DNA of 9,697 nt from Oscillospiraceae bacterium (GTDB taxonomy: Bacteria; Bacillota; Clostridia; Oscillospirales; Oscillospiraceae). The translations under genes were made by a program, and so were the position numbers. The notes under the pieces were generated by a model. The model was not told where the DNA came from. It worked only from the letters and a program-made list of their open reading frames with translations, and made no database searches. Where the stretch lies: contig JAEDLP010000070.1 of the NCBI GenBank assembly GCA_016295225.1, forward strand, positions 1 through 9,697. The letters run 5' to 3'. Shown piece after piece: positions 1 to 6,974 of the stretch (position 1 is the first letter of the stretch; every line of letters starts with the position of its first letter).

Positions 1-468
1 ATCCCCGTCACCCTCTTCGCCTACGACGAGCGGGCCAAGTGGGACTCCCTGGCCGCCATGATGCCCTACTCTACCCGGGACCTGGTCCTCAGCCGCTATC
101 TCTTCGGCTGGCTGTCCACCGCCTTCGCCGTCCTGTGCTACCTGGTGGGGCAGGTCCTCTTTTCCAGCGGCCACAAGCCCGCCGGCGAGTCTGCCCTGAT
201 TCTGGTCATGACCCTGGCCATGACCCTGGTGGTCCAGGCGGTGTACTTCCCCATCCTCTTCCGCCTGGGGGCGGAAAAGGGCCGGCTGGTCATGCTGGTG
301 GTCATCGTGGGGATCATGGTGGTGGTGGGTGCGGCCGCCGACCTCCTCCGGGATACCCCCCTGGCGGCCCCCGGATTCCTGGCCCCCCTGGTGCTGATCG
401 TGGCCGTCCTCCTGTGCCTGGCCTCGGTGAAGGTGGCGGAGAAGCAGTACGCCCAGCGGGTGTGGTAA
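1..468 (+). CDS. ABC-2 type transporter permease, C-terminal part (partial)
   Basis: The reading frame is open from base 1 to the TAA at 466-468 and gives 155 residues; the N-terminus lies outside the window. The visible part begins with a stretch typical of ABC-2 permeases (YDERAKWDSLAAMMPYSTRD, then LVLSRYL), where a cytoplasmic loop precedes a membrane helix. Three to four hydrophobic segments follow (about residues 34-54, 64-86, 95-112 and 125-142) and the protein ends in a short charged tail. Such permeases pair with a separate ATPase, usually encoded just upstream, to export lipids, peptides or drugs; the substrate cannot be told from this fragment. An in-frame ATG at 58 is internal to the conserved region and is unlikely to be the start. 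The family assignment comes from sequence character and has not been checked by a search. Confidence 0.75.
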   Translation: MPVTLFAYDERAKWDSLAAMMPYSTRDLVLSRYLFGWLSTAFAVLCYLVGQVLFSSGHKPAGESALILVMTLAMTLVVQAVYFPILFRLGAEKGRLVMLVVIVGIMVVVGAAADLLRDTPLAAPGFLAPLVLIVAVLLCLASVKVAEKQYAQRVW

Positions 469-488
469 GCTAAGGGCGTTGGAGATAC

Positions 489-526
489 CCCCCGCCCCCA
501 TGTAGGGCGGGGGCTTGCTCCCGCCG
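489..526 (+). repeat. REP-like GC-rich palindromic element, intergenic copy A
   Basis: The core at 501-526 begins TGTAGGGCGG and ends CTCCCGCCG. It folds as GGCGGG / CCCGCC around a GGCTTGCT centre (loop CTTG closed by G-C). The same 26 bases occur without mismatch on the minus strand at 9130-9155 inside the RAYT gene, and a near copy lies at 8967-8991. Upstream bases 489-497 (CCCCCGCCC) can instead pair with 505-513 (GGGCGGGGG), giving a mutually exclusive hairpin. The location, 20 bases after a stop codon and before the next promoter, is typical of REP elements. No T-tract follows, so it is not a standard intrinsic terminator, though it may protect the 3' end of the mRNA. Confidence 0.75.
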
Positions 527-552
527 TCCAGCTGTCCTGTGAAAATACCCCC

Positions 553-581
553 TTGACAAGTCCCCTGTTTTATCGTACATT
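553..581 (+). promoter_or_regulatory. Promoter of the T-box/metNIQ transcription unit
   Basis: A perfect -35 box TTGACA (553-558) is followed after 17 bases by TACATT (576-581) as the -10 box. Transcription would begin near 588, just ahead of the T-box leader, which is the expected arrangement. Confidence 0.8.
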
Positions 582-589
582 TAATGGTA

Positions 590-865
590 ACAACCGAACA
601 TGCAAAGGCAATGAAGAGAAGAGTACCCGGAGAGATACGCCGCAGAGAGTCCCGACTGGTGGAAAGGGACGCAGAAGACTCGGGGGAAGATGGTCTCGGA
701 GCCGCGCACCGACCGGGAAACCGTTAGGCTGCGACGGGAGCGCCCGTCATCGCGCGGGAGTGTGTTGGCACTCTATGAGGCCGGTTTCGCGAGAAACCGT
801 GCGAACCAAGGTGGTACCACGGCTGATCCAGCCGTCCTTGATTGAATTCAAGGACGGCTTTTTTA
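590..865 (+). promoter_or_regulatory. T-box riboswitch leader, apparent methionine (ATG) specifier
   Basis: This is a tRNA-sensing leader upstream of metN. It has the usual 5' signature (AATGAAGAGAAGAGTA, 610-624), an AGAGAG segment (644-649), a GGTGGAAA stretch (658-665) and a stem III hairpin GGTTTC-GCGA-GAAACC (783-798). The T-box sequence AAGGTGGTACCACGG lies at 808-822. Near the base of stem I, CCGGAGA (628-634) can pair with TCTCGG (694-699). Directly 5' of that strand is GAAG-ATG-G, placing ATG (690-692) as specifier, followed by the usual purine. In the antiterminator CAAGG pairs with CCTTG and ACCACGG with CCGT around the TGGT bulge. The alternative is the terminator at 831-864. Uncharged tRNA-Met should therefore switch methionine uptake on. 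The class is certain; the specifier is read by eye. Confidence 0.93.
831..864 (+). terminator. Intrinsic terminator of the T-box leader
   Basis: An 11-bp perfect stem (831-841 with 848-858; GCCGTCCTTGA / TCAAGGACGGC) with a 6-base loop is followed by six Ts (859-864). Its 5' arm supplies the CCGTCCTTG that pairs with the T-box in the antiterminator, so the two structures exclude each other. Confidence 0.93.
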
Positions 866-919
866 TTTGCCTTTTGGCGTACCGATCCAATCAAACAGAG
901 AAAGTAAGGTGAGGAATTC

Positions 920-1933
920 GTGCGCAAATCCATCATTCAGATCCAGCATCTGAACAAGACCTTCGGTGAGGGCCCCACAGCGGTCCGCGCCCTGGAGGAC
1001 ATCAACCTGGACATCCGCGAAGGCGAGATCTTCGGCATCATCGGTCTCTCCGGCGCGGGCAAGTCCACCCTGGTCCGGTGCATGAACCTGCTGGAGCGGC
1101 CCACCTCCGGCTCGGTGATCGTGGACGGACAGGACATGACCAAGCTGAAGGAAAAGGACCTGCGGAAAGCCCGGCAGGATATCAGCATGATCTTCCAGAG
1201 CTTCAATCTGCTCATGCAGCGCACCGCCCTGGACAACATCTGCTTCCCCCTGGAGCTCATCGGCGTGAAGCGGTCCCAGGCCGTGGCCCGGGCCAGAGAG
1301 CTTTTGAAGATCGTCGGTCTGGAGACCCGTGAGAAAGCCTACCCCGCCCAGATGTCCGGCGGACAGAAGCAGCGGGTGGCCATCGCCCGTGCCCTGGCCA
1401 CCAACCCCAAGGTCCTCCTGTGCGACGAGGCCACCTCTGCCCTGGACCCCACCACCACCCTCTCCATCCTGGAGCTGCTGAAGCAGCTCAACCGGGATCT
1501 GGGGGTCACCGTGGTGGTCATTACCCACCAGATGAACGTCATCGAGGAGATCTGCCACCGGGTTGCCATCCTGGACAGCGGCGTGGTGGCCGAGCAGGGG
1601 GACGTGGCGGAGATCTTCTCCAACCCCCAGACCGACATCGGCCGCCGGCTGGTCTACCCCAACGGCGTCCAGATCGACCGGCTGCCCGCCTCCCGGGTCA
1701 TCCGCATCGCCTTCAACGGCGGCTCCTCCTACGAGCCCCTCATCGCCTCCCTGGCCATCGACTGCGGGGTGAAGGTGAACATCCTGGGGGCCGACACCCG
1801 CAACATCGACGGCAAGGCCTTCGGCACCATGCTCCTGGGCCTGCCCGAGGACGAGATGGAGGCCACCCGGGCCCTGCGCTACATCCAGGCCCAGCCCGAT
1901 ATCACCGTAGAGGAGGTCCCCAACCATGCTTGA
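920..1933 (+). CDS. metN: Methionine ABC transporter ATP-binding protein MetN
   Basis: ATPase of the MetNIQ importer, which energises methionine uptake at the inner face of the membrane. The 337 residues match the usual MetN length. Visible motifs are Walker A GLSGAGKST (42-50), Q-loop Q93, signature SGGQKQR (146-152), Walker B VLLCDE (165-170), D-loop SALD and switch histidine H203. The C-terminal part, about 260-335, has the NIL domain that in MetN binds methionine and trans-inhibits transport. The start is GTG at 920, chosen for the AAGGTGAGG site at 905-913. It is the first gene after the T-box leader, and its last 8 bases overlap metI. Both the NIL domain and the metI-metQ context support methionine over a generic amino acid importer. 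Confidence 0.96.
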   Translation: MRKSIIQIQHLNKTFGEGPTAVRALEDINLDIREGEIFGIIGLSGAGKSTLVRCMNLLERPTSGSVIVDGQDMTKLKEKDLRKARQDISMIFQSFNLLMQRTALDNICFPLELIGVKRSQAVARARELLKIVGLETREKAYPAQMSGGQKQRVAIARALATNPKVLLCDEATSALDPTTTLSILELLKQLNRDLGVTVVVITHQMNVIEEICHRVAILDSGVVAEQGDVAEIFSNPQTDIGRRLVYPNGVQIDRLPASRVIRIAFNGGSSYEPLIASLAIDCGVKVNILGADTRNIDGKAFGTMLLGLPEDEMEATRALRYIQAQPDITVEEVPNHA

Positions 1934-2606
1934 AACCATTTCCGCCTTCTGGGGGCAGTACGGCTCCCTGCTGCTGGCAGGCACCCGGGACACCATGATT
2001 ATGGTCATTGTCTCCACGGTCTTTGCCTATGTCATCGGCCTGCCCATGGGCGTCCTGCTGAACATCACCCAGCCCCACGGCATCTGGCCCCACAAGTGGC
2101 TCAACCGTGTTCTGGGCTGGATCGTCAACATCGGCCGCTCCCTCCCCTTCATCATCCTGATGATCGCCATCATGGACTTCACCAAGCTCATCGTGGGCAC
2201 CAAAATCGGCGTCCGGGGGGCCATCGTTCCCCTGGTGGTCTCCGCCGCCCCCTTCATCGCCCGGATGGTGGAGACCTCCCTGGCCGAGGTGGACGCCGGT
2301 GTGGTGGAAGCGGCCCAGTCCATGGGGGCCTCCCGGTTCCAGATCGTGAAGAAGGTCTTCCTGCCGGAGGCCCTGCCCTCTCTGATCCTGGGGGCGTCCA
2401 TCTCCATCATCACCATTCTGGCCTACACCGCCATTGCCGGCGCCGTGGGTGCCGGCGGCCTGGGCGACCTGGCCATCCGCTACGGCTACCAGCGCAGAGT
2501 CCCCTCCATGATGTGGGTGACTGTGGTTCTCATCATCGTGCTGGTCCAGGTGATCCAATCCCTGTTCAGTTGGCTGTCCACCAAGATGGACAAGCGCCTG
2601 AGATAA
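1926..2606 (+). CDS. metI: Methionine ABC transporter permease MetI
   Basis: Membrane subunit of the methionine importer, 226 residues, close to the usual length of about 217. It has five or so hydrophobic segments and the permease EAA loop (about 128-148, EAAQSMGASRFQ then the KKVFLPEALP end), which docks onto MetN. The AYTAIAGAVGAGGLGDLAIRYGYQR stretch is characteristic of MetI. The ATG at 1926 overlaps the end of metN by 8 bases, with AGGAGG at 1911-1916 inside metN, so the two are probably translationally coupled. metQ follows after 31 bases. Confidence 0.95.
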   Translation: MLETISAFWGQYGSLLLAGTRDTMIMVIVSTVFAYVIGLPMGVLLNITQPHGIWPHKWLNRVLGWIVNIGRSLPFIILMIAIMDFTKLIVGTKIGVRGAIVPLVVSAAPFIARMVETSLAEVDAGVVEAAQSMGASRFQIVKKVFLPEALPSLILGASISIITILAYTAIAGAVGAGGLGDLAIRYGYQRRVPSMMWVTVVLIIVLVQVIQSLFSWLSTKMDKRLR

Positions 2607-2637
2607 ACCATATTCTATTTAAGGAGGAAACCCCGAC

Positions 2638-3480
2638 ATGAAAAAGATCCTGACTCTGATCCTTGCTCTGACCATGGCTGTGGGCCTGTGCGCCTGCGGC
2701 GGCGGCGACGCTCCCACCGAGGAGCCTGCTGCTGAGGAGCCCGCCGAGACCGTCACCCTGAAGGTGGCTGCGTCCCCCACCCCCCACGCTGAAATCCTGG
2801 CCCAGGTGGTGGACGTCCTGGCTGAGCAGGGCATCGACCTGCAGATCACCGAGTACGGCGACTACGTCATCCCCAACACCGCCGTGGAGGAAGGCGACGA
2901 GGACGCCAACTTCTTCCAGCACACCCCCTACCTGGAACAGTTCAATGAAGAGAACGGCACCCATCTGGTGAGCGTGGCCAAGATCCACTATGAGCCCATG
3001 GGCATCTACGCCGGCAAGACCGCTTCCCTGGAAGAGCTGCCCGACGGCGCTGTCATCGCTGTGCCCAACGACGTGACCAACGAAGCCCGCGCTCTGCTGC
3101 TGCTGGAGGCCCAGGGTCTCATCGAGGTGGACGACGAGGCCGGCCTGAACGCCACCCCCAACGACATCACCTCCAACCCCAAGAACCTGCAGTTCAAGGA
3201 ACTGGAAGCCGCTATGCTGCCCCAGACCATCGAGGAAGTCGACCTGTCCATCATCAACTCCAACTATGCCCTCCAGGGCGGCCTGAACCCCGCTGAGGAT
3301 GCTCTGGCTTCCGAGAGCTCCGACTCCGTGGCCGCTGATACCTATGCCAACATCATCGTGGTGAAGGAAGGCAGCGAGAACAACGAAGCCATCCTGGCTC
3401 TGGTGGAAGCTCTGCAGTCCGACGCAGTCCGTGAGTACATCAACAACACCTACTCCGGCTCTGTGGTCCCCATGTTCTGA
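2638..3480 (+). CDS. metQ: Methionine-binding lipoprotein MetQ (NlpA family)
   Basis: Substrate-binding protein of the importer, 280 residues. It has a lipoprotein signal peptide: KK at positions 2-3, a hydrophobic core and a lipobox LCAC with the lipidated cysteine at C20. A short acidic Ala/Pro/Glu-rich linker (24-37) leads to the NlpA domain. Family hallmarks are SPTPHAEIL near 46-54 and FFQHTPYLEQFN near 92-103. The start at 2638 is set by AAGGAGG at 2621-2627. It is the third gene of the T-box-controlled operon and is followed at once by a strong terminator. NlpA-family proteins can bind other ligands, but the metNI partners and Met T-box make methionine the clear choice. Confidence 0.95.
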   Translation: MKKILTLILALTMAVGLCACGGGDAPTEEPAAEEPAETVTLKVAASPTPHAEILAQVVDVLAEQGIDLQITEYGDYVIPNTAVEEGDEDANFFQHTPYLEQFNEENGTHLVSVAKIHYEPMGIYAGKTASLEELPDGAVIAVPNDVTNEARALLLLEAQGLIEVDDEAGLNATPNDITSNPKNLQFKELEAAMLPQTIEEVDLSIINSNYALQGGLNPAEDALASESSDSVAADTYANIIVVKEGSENNEAILALVEALQSDAVREYINNTYSGSVVPMF

Positions 3481-3496
3481 TTCCCAGCTGAACACG

Positions 3497-3534
3497 CAAA
3501 AGAAGGAGAAGCAGCTGCTTCTCCTTCTTTTTTG
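3497..3534 (+). terminator. Intrinsic terminator of the metNIQ operon
   Basis: A long perfect palindrome (3501-3528) centred on AGCTGCT-like bases is flanked by A-run and T-run arms (CGCAAAA / TTTTTTGCG). The T-tract lies at 3526-3533. It sits 20 bases after the metQ stop. Confidence 0.93.
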
Positions 3535-3543
3535 CGCACACCC

Positions 3544-3572
3544 TTGACAGATGCGCAAGATATCGGTAGGAT
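3544..3572 (+). promoter_or_regulatory. Promoter of the MATE transporter gene
   Basis: A consensus -35 TTGACA (3544-3549) is followed after 17 bases by TAGGAT (3567-3572). It lies just after the metQ terminator and 48 bases before the MATE start codon, so the MATE gene appears to be transcribed on its own. Confidence 0.7.
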
Positions 3573-3619
3573 AGGTTAGTTATCTTTTCACGCAAATTCA
3601 TCCCAAAGGAAAAAACACG

Positions 3620-4990
3620 ATGGAACACACTCCCGAAAACAAGATGGGCGTTATGCCCGTGGGCAAGCTGCTCTTCAGCATGTCCATCCCCATGATGATC
3701 TCCATGCTGGTCCAGGCCCTGTACAATATCGTGGACAGCATCTTCGTGGCCCAGATCAGCGAGAACGCCCTGGCCGCCGTCTCCCTGGCCTTTCCCCTCC
3801 AGACCCTGATGATCGCCGTGGCCGTCGGCACCGGCGTGGGCCTCAACGCCCTGATCTCCCGCTCCCTGGGGGCCAAGGATCAGGACACCGCCAACCGGGT
3901 GACCAACGTGGGCGTCCTCCTGGCCTTGTGCTCCTTCGCCGCCTTCGCCCTGCTGGGCGCGCTGCTGGCAGGCCCCTTCTTCCGGTTCCAGACCGACGCG
4001 ACTGAAATCGTCCGCCACGGAACCGCCTACGGACGCATCTGCCTGTGTGCCTCCCTGGGTCTCTTCTGCCAGATCACCCTGGAGCGTCTCCTCCAGTCCA
4101 CCGGCCGGACCAAGCTCTCCATGATCTCCCAGCTCACCGGGGCCATTCTGAACATCATCCTGGACCCCATCCTCATCTTCGGTCTCTTCGGCCTGCCCCG
4201 GCTGGAGGTGGCCGGCGCGGCCCTGGCCACGGTCATCGGCCAGTGGGTGGCCGCCGGGCTGGCCCTCTTCCTGAACCTCCGGCACAACCCGGAGCTCCAC
4301 CTGAGCCCCAAAGAGCTCCGCTTCCACGGCCCCACCATCCGGGCCATCTACCGCATCGGCGTCCCCTCCATCCTCATGCAGTGCATCGGTTCCGTGATGG
4401 TCTTCTTCTTCAACCGCATCCTGCTGGGCTTCACCACCACCGCCACCGCCGTGTTCGGGGCCTATTTCAAGCTCCAGAGCTTCGTCTTCATGCCTATCTT
4501 CGGCCTGAACAACGGCATGGTCCCCATCGTGGCCTACAACTTCGGCGCCCGAAAGCCCCACCGGCTGAAAAAGACCATCAAGCTGGCCGTCATCACCGCC
4601 ATCTGCATCATGGCTCTGGGTACCTTGGCCTTTGAGAGTATCCCCCAGGTGCTGCTGGGCTTCTTCAACCCCTCGCCGGACATGCTGGCCATCGGCGTGC
4701 CCGCCCTGCGGATCATCGCCACCCACTTCGTCCTGGCCGGTTTCGCCATCCCGGTGATCTCCGTGTGCCAGGCCATCGGCAACCCCTTCTACAGCCTCAT
4801 CTGCTCCGGCTGCCGCCAGCTGGTGGTCCTGCTGCCGTCGGCCTGGCTGCTGGCCCAGACCGGCAATCTGAACCTGGTGTGGCTGGCCTTTCCCATCGCC
4901 GAGCTGGTCTCCCTGCTCCTGTCCACCATCTTCCTGCGCCGGACCCTCCGCCGGGCCGACCAGATCATGGCCAGCGAATCTCCTATGTGA
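3620..4990 (+). CDS. MATE family multidrug/cation efflux transporter
   Basis: Twelve-helix MATE antiporter of 456 residues, the usual length, predicted to export organic cations or drugs using a Na+ or H+ gradient. Family-typical stretches are NIVDSIFVAQ with D39 in the first helix, GVGLNALISRSLGAKD (about 72-87), LQSTGRTK (158-165), NIILDPILIFG (178-188) and, in the second half, AYFKLQSFVFMPIFGLNNGM through VAYNFGAR (281-311). The ATG at 3620 is preceded by AAAGGA (3605-3610), a moderate ribosome site. It has its own promoter and a terminator on each side, so nothing links it functionally to the met operon. The substrate cannot be predicted. Clostridial genomes usually carry many MATE paralogs, some in biosynthetic or lipid export roles. 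Confidence 0.93.
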   Translation: MEHTPENKMGVMPVGKLLFSMSIPMMISMLVQALYNIVDSIFVAQISENALAAVSLAFPLQTLMIAVAVGTGVGLNALISRSLGAKDQDTANRVTNVGVLLALCSFAAFALLGALLAGPFFRFQTDATEIVRHGTAYGRICLCASLGLFCQITLERLLQSTGRTKLSMISQLTGAILNIILDPILIFGLFGLPRLEVAGAALATVIGQWVAAGLALFLNLRHNPELHLSPKELRFHGPTIRAIYRIGVPSILMQCIGSVMVFFFNRILLGFTTTATAVFGAYFKLQSFVFMPIFGLNNGMVPIVAYNFGARKPHRLKKTIKLAVITAICIMALGTLAFESIPQVLLGFFNPSPDMLAIGVPALRIIATHFVLAGFAIPVISVCQAIGNPFYSLICSGCRQLVVLLPSAWLLAQTGNLNLVWLAFPIAELVSLLLSTIFLRRTLRRADQIMASESPM

Positions 4991-5000
4991 TCAGACGCAA

Positions 5001-5033
5001 AAAAGAGCGATCCGAATCGGATCGCTCTTTTTT
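5001..5033 (+). terminator. Terminator shared by the convergent MATE and SLH genes
   Basis: An 11-bp perfect stem (5004-5014 with 5018-5028, AGAGCGATCCG / CGGATCGCTCT) with a 3-base loop has a T-run on the plus strand (5028-5033) and an A-run on the other side (4999-5004). It can therefore act in both directions, serving the MATE gene (stop at 4990) and the SLH gene (stop at 5050). Confidence 0.92.
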
Positions 5034-5049
5034 CTTGGATTCCATTGGG

Positions 5050-6675
5050 TCACAGTTTCTGGAACATGCGGACCGCCATAATGAGGGCCTGCTCCCGGGA
5101 GGCGTTGGCATAGCCGATGGCCTGCTCATAGGTGGTCACGTTCCGGGGGGCGAAGGTGGTGGCAGTCAAACCCTTGATGACCCCATTCTTCACCATGAAG
5201 TAGACGCTGGGCTTGGCGTAGTCGCTGATGTACCCGTCGTCGGCAAATTTCGTGGTGCCGCTGTAGTCCAGCTTGTAGCCGCTGTCGGTGGCCAGGGTCC
5301 AGCCGGGTAGGTTCAGGGACTTGTACACACGGGTCAGCATGGTGGCCAGCTGCTCCCGGCTGATGAGGGTGTAGGGATCGAAGGTGGTGGCGGACGTACC
5401 GTTGGTGATGCCCAACTTATAAGCTTTTTTTACGGCATCGGAGCTGGTGTCCACGAAGGGGGTGTCCAGAGAAGCGGCGTTGAGCCGGGGGCCGCCCATC
5501 TCCTCATAGAGCTGCACCGCCACGGCGCAGAATTCAGCCCGGGTGATGCTCTTGGTCAGATCCTTGTTCTTCAGTTCGGCGGGGATGAGCGCGTTGAAGA
5601 TCTCCTTGTTCACGTTGTCGCCCATGGCCTCGTCTTCAAACCACTCGGACCAGTCGCTCTCCTCCTCATACACCAGGGCGGCGAGGATGGGATAGCCGTC
5701 GTTCACATTGTCCTTGTCCACGGCAAATGCGCTGCCCATCCGGGCGGCAAAGGCGGCGGACTTCATGGTGCTGGTGGAGAGCAGGGAGCAGTCCTCCAGA
5801 TAGGATGCGCCACCTCCGGTGGCGACCAGGTTGTTGCAGTAGGCCTGGTTGGCGTGGAGGTTCTTGAAGGTCCCTCTACTGTCTATCTGGCCGAAGAGAC
5901 CGCCCACGGCGGCCGTACCGTTGGTGTTGACCTTCAGATCCACAGCTGCGTAGCAGTTTTCCACGGTGGTGCCGCTGACGCCGGTGTGGCCCACCAGACC
6001 GCCCACGCGCATTTTCCTGGTCTGCATCGTTACGTCGATGCTGCCCACCACGTAGCAGTTGCGGATGACGCCGGAGTTCACGCCGCAGATGCCGCCGATG
6101 GTGGTCATGCTGGCGCTGGTGGGAGATTGGATGACCAGGTCGAAGTCCCGGAAGTTCACGGTGACGAAGCACTCCTCAATGGTACCCAGGTTGCCGCCGC
6201 AGATGCCGCCCAGGTCAATGTCCTTGGGCTGGGTCCCGTTCATGGTGATGACACCGTCCACGTTCAGGTTCTTCACCACGCCGCCCCGGCCCACAATGCC
6301 GAAGAGACCGCAGCCCCACAGGGTCCAGGACCCGCTGGAGGTACCCGTGGAGGCCTTGCTGACCTCCAGGTTGCGGATGGCGTACCCGTTGCCGTCAAAA
6401 ATGCCGGTGTAGCCGCTGGAGCTCAGACCGATGGGGTCCCAGTCGCAGCGCTCCAGGTCGATGTTGTTGGTGAGCTTGGCGCAGGCCGAGCGGCTGCCCC
6501 CGTTGACCAGGTCCCGGAAGGCCTTGAGCTGGGCCGCCGTGGAAATCAGATACGGGTCGTCCCGGCTGCCGTCGCCGCCGTCGAAGGAGGCCGCCGAGGC
6601 GGGGACCGCAGCCACGGTCAGGAGACCGGCCAGCAGGACCAGGGTCATGAACAGGCTGATGATACGTTTTGCCAT
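5050..6675 (-). CDS. Secreted surface protein with GLUG-type repeats and C-terminal SLH domains
   Basis: A 541-residue exported protein. The ATG at 6675 is preferred because GAGGAG lies just upstream and a clear signal peptide follows (KR, hydrophobic core, PASA|A cleavage near residue 28); the frame extends upstream, but only through an arginine-rich non-coding-looking stretch. Residues about 40-300 form a beta-rich region with repeated GGICG.N.G.I..C and GGLVGH...TVENCYA patterns (about 156-172, 194-210, 225-243, 258-272), typical of GLUG repeats. After an acidic linker (EEESDWSEWFEDE, 337-349) come three SLH modules (about 362-405, 407-452 and 477-541) with ITRAE, ISREQ and ASREQ motifs, which anchor proteins to secondary cell wall polymers. 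A surface or adhesion role is inferred; the ligand is unknown. Confidence 0.9.
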   Translation of the reverse strand: MAKRIISLFMTLVLLAGLLTVAAVPASAASFDGGDGSRDDPYLISTAAQLKAFRDLVNGGSRSACAKLTNNIDLERCDWDPIGLSSSGYTGIFDGNGYAIRNLEVSKASTGTSSGSWTLWGCGLFGIVGRGGVVKNLNVDGVITMNGTQPKDIDLGGICGGNLGTIEECFVTVNFRDFDLVIQSPTSASMTTIGGICGVNSGVIRNCYVVGSIDVTMQTRKMRVGGLVGHTGVSGTTVENCYAAVDLKVNTNGTAAVGGLFGQIDSRGTFKNLHANQAYCNNLVATGGGASYLEDCSLLSTSTMKSAAFAARMGSAFAVDKDNVNDGYPILAALVYEEESDWSEWFEDEAMGDNVNKEIFNALIPAELKNKDLTKSITRAEFCAVAVQLYEEMGGPRLNAASLDTPFVDTSSDAVKKAYKLGITNGTSATTFDPYTLISREQLATMLTRVYKSLNLPGWTLATDSGYKLDYSGTTKFADDGYISDYAKPSVYFMVKNGVIKGLTATTFAPRNVTTYEQAIGYANASREQALIMAVRMFQKL

Positions 6676-6712
6676 GTCTTTTCTCCTCTCTGTGAAAAGA
6701 ATTTCTTTCCTT

Positions 6713-6741
6713 ATTTTACTGGTCCTTCCCTGCCGTGTCAA
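6713..6741 (-). promoter_or_regulatory. Promoter of the SLH protein gene
   Basis: On the minus strand TTGACA (6741-6736) is followed after exactly 17 bases by TAAAAT (6718-6713). The leader is about 35 bases before the ATG at 6675. Confidence 0.85.
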
Positions 6742-6775
6742 TGCGGCCCTTCTGACAAACAGACGGCGGGGCGGA

Positions 6776-6814
6776 AAAACGCCGCGGGGTCTCCTTGACA
6801 GAAGGCCCCGCGGC
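6776..6814 (-). terminator. Minus-strand intrinsic terminator upstream of the SLH promoter
   Basis: Reading the minus strand, a 9-bp stem GCCGCGGGG / CCCCGCGGC (6814-6806 with 6789-6781) with a possible inner CCTT/AAGG helix is followed by GTTTTT (6780-6775). It would stop transcripts from the carbonic anhydrase side before the SLH promoter. It overlaps the plus-strand promoter at 6795-6824. Confidence 0.7.
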
Positions 6815-6824
6815 ATTGTATACT
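6795..6824 (+). promoter_or_regulatory. Plus-strand promoter in the SLH/carbonic anhydrase gap
   Basis: TTGACA (6795-6800), an 18-base spacer and TATACT (6819-6824) form a strong sigma-A-type promoter. No plus-strand gene follows within 600 bases; the next plus-strand signal is a terminator at 6881-6919. Confidence 0.65.
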
Positions 6825-6830
6825 ACACGC

Positions 6831-6919
6831 AGCGAGGGACGCTGACCGACGGTCAGCCCCCGAGAGACATGTTTATGTTATAAACCGCCTGGTGGCCGCC
6901 AGGCGGTTTACTTCTTTTT
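6831..6919 (+). ncRNA. Candidate small RNA (about 90 nt) with its own promoter and terminator
   Basis: Between the promoter at 6795-6824 and the terminator ending near 6919 lies a sequence with a 7-bp hairpin GCTGACC-GAC-GGTCAGC (6841-6857), a single-stranded A/T-rich stretch (about 6861-6880) and the terminator stem. The only ATG-led frame is a 4-codon MFML (6869-6883) with a poor ribosome site, so a coding role is unlikely. I do not recognise it as a known RNA family. The call rests only on this arrangement of signals. Confidence 0.45.
6881..6919 (+). terminator. Plus-strand intrinsic terminator
   Basis: A 12-bp perfect stem TAAACCGCCTGG / CCAGGCGGTTTA (6881-6892 with 6899-6910) with a 6-base loop is followed by CTTCTTTTT (6911-6919). 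On the minus strand the bases after the hairpin are not T-rich, so it works best for plus-strand transcripts. Confidence 0.75.
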
Positions 6920-6974
6920 GCCTTGAAATAAGGCGATAATGGCGATGATCACCAGAGTATACTGAAGAAGTATC

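Noticed and set aside
553..912. Open frame of 119 codons across the T-box region.
   Set aside because: The bases are fully explained by the T-box leader and terminator, and the predicted peptide has no protein-like character.
863..2017. Long minus-strand frame (384 codons) opposite metN, and similar frames opposite metQ, MATE, SLH and CDF genes.
   Set aside because: Antisense shadows caused by high GC at third codon positions; Gly/Asp/His-rich composition and no start signals. The sense genes have clear family motifs.
6869..6883. Four-codon frame MFML inside the candidate small RNA, possibly a leader peptide.
   Set aside because: Poor ribosome binding site, no downstream gene on that strand, and no run of regulatory codons.
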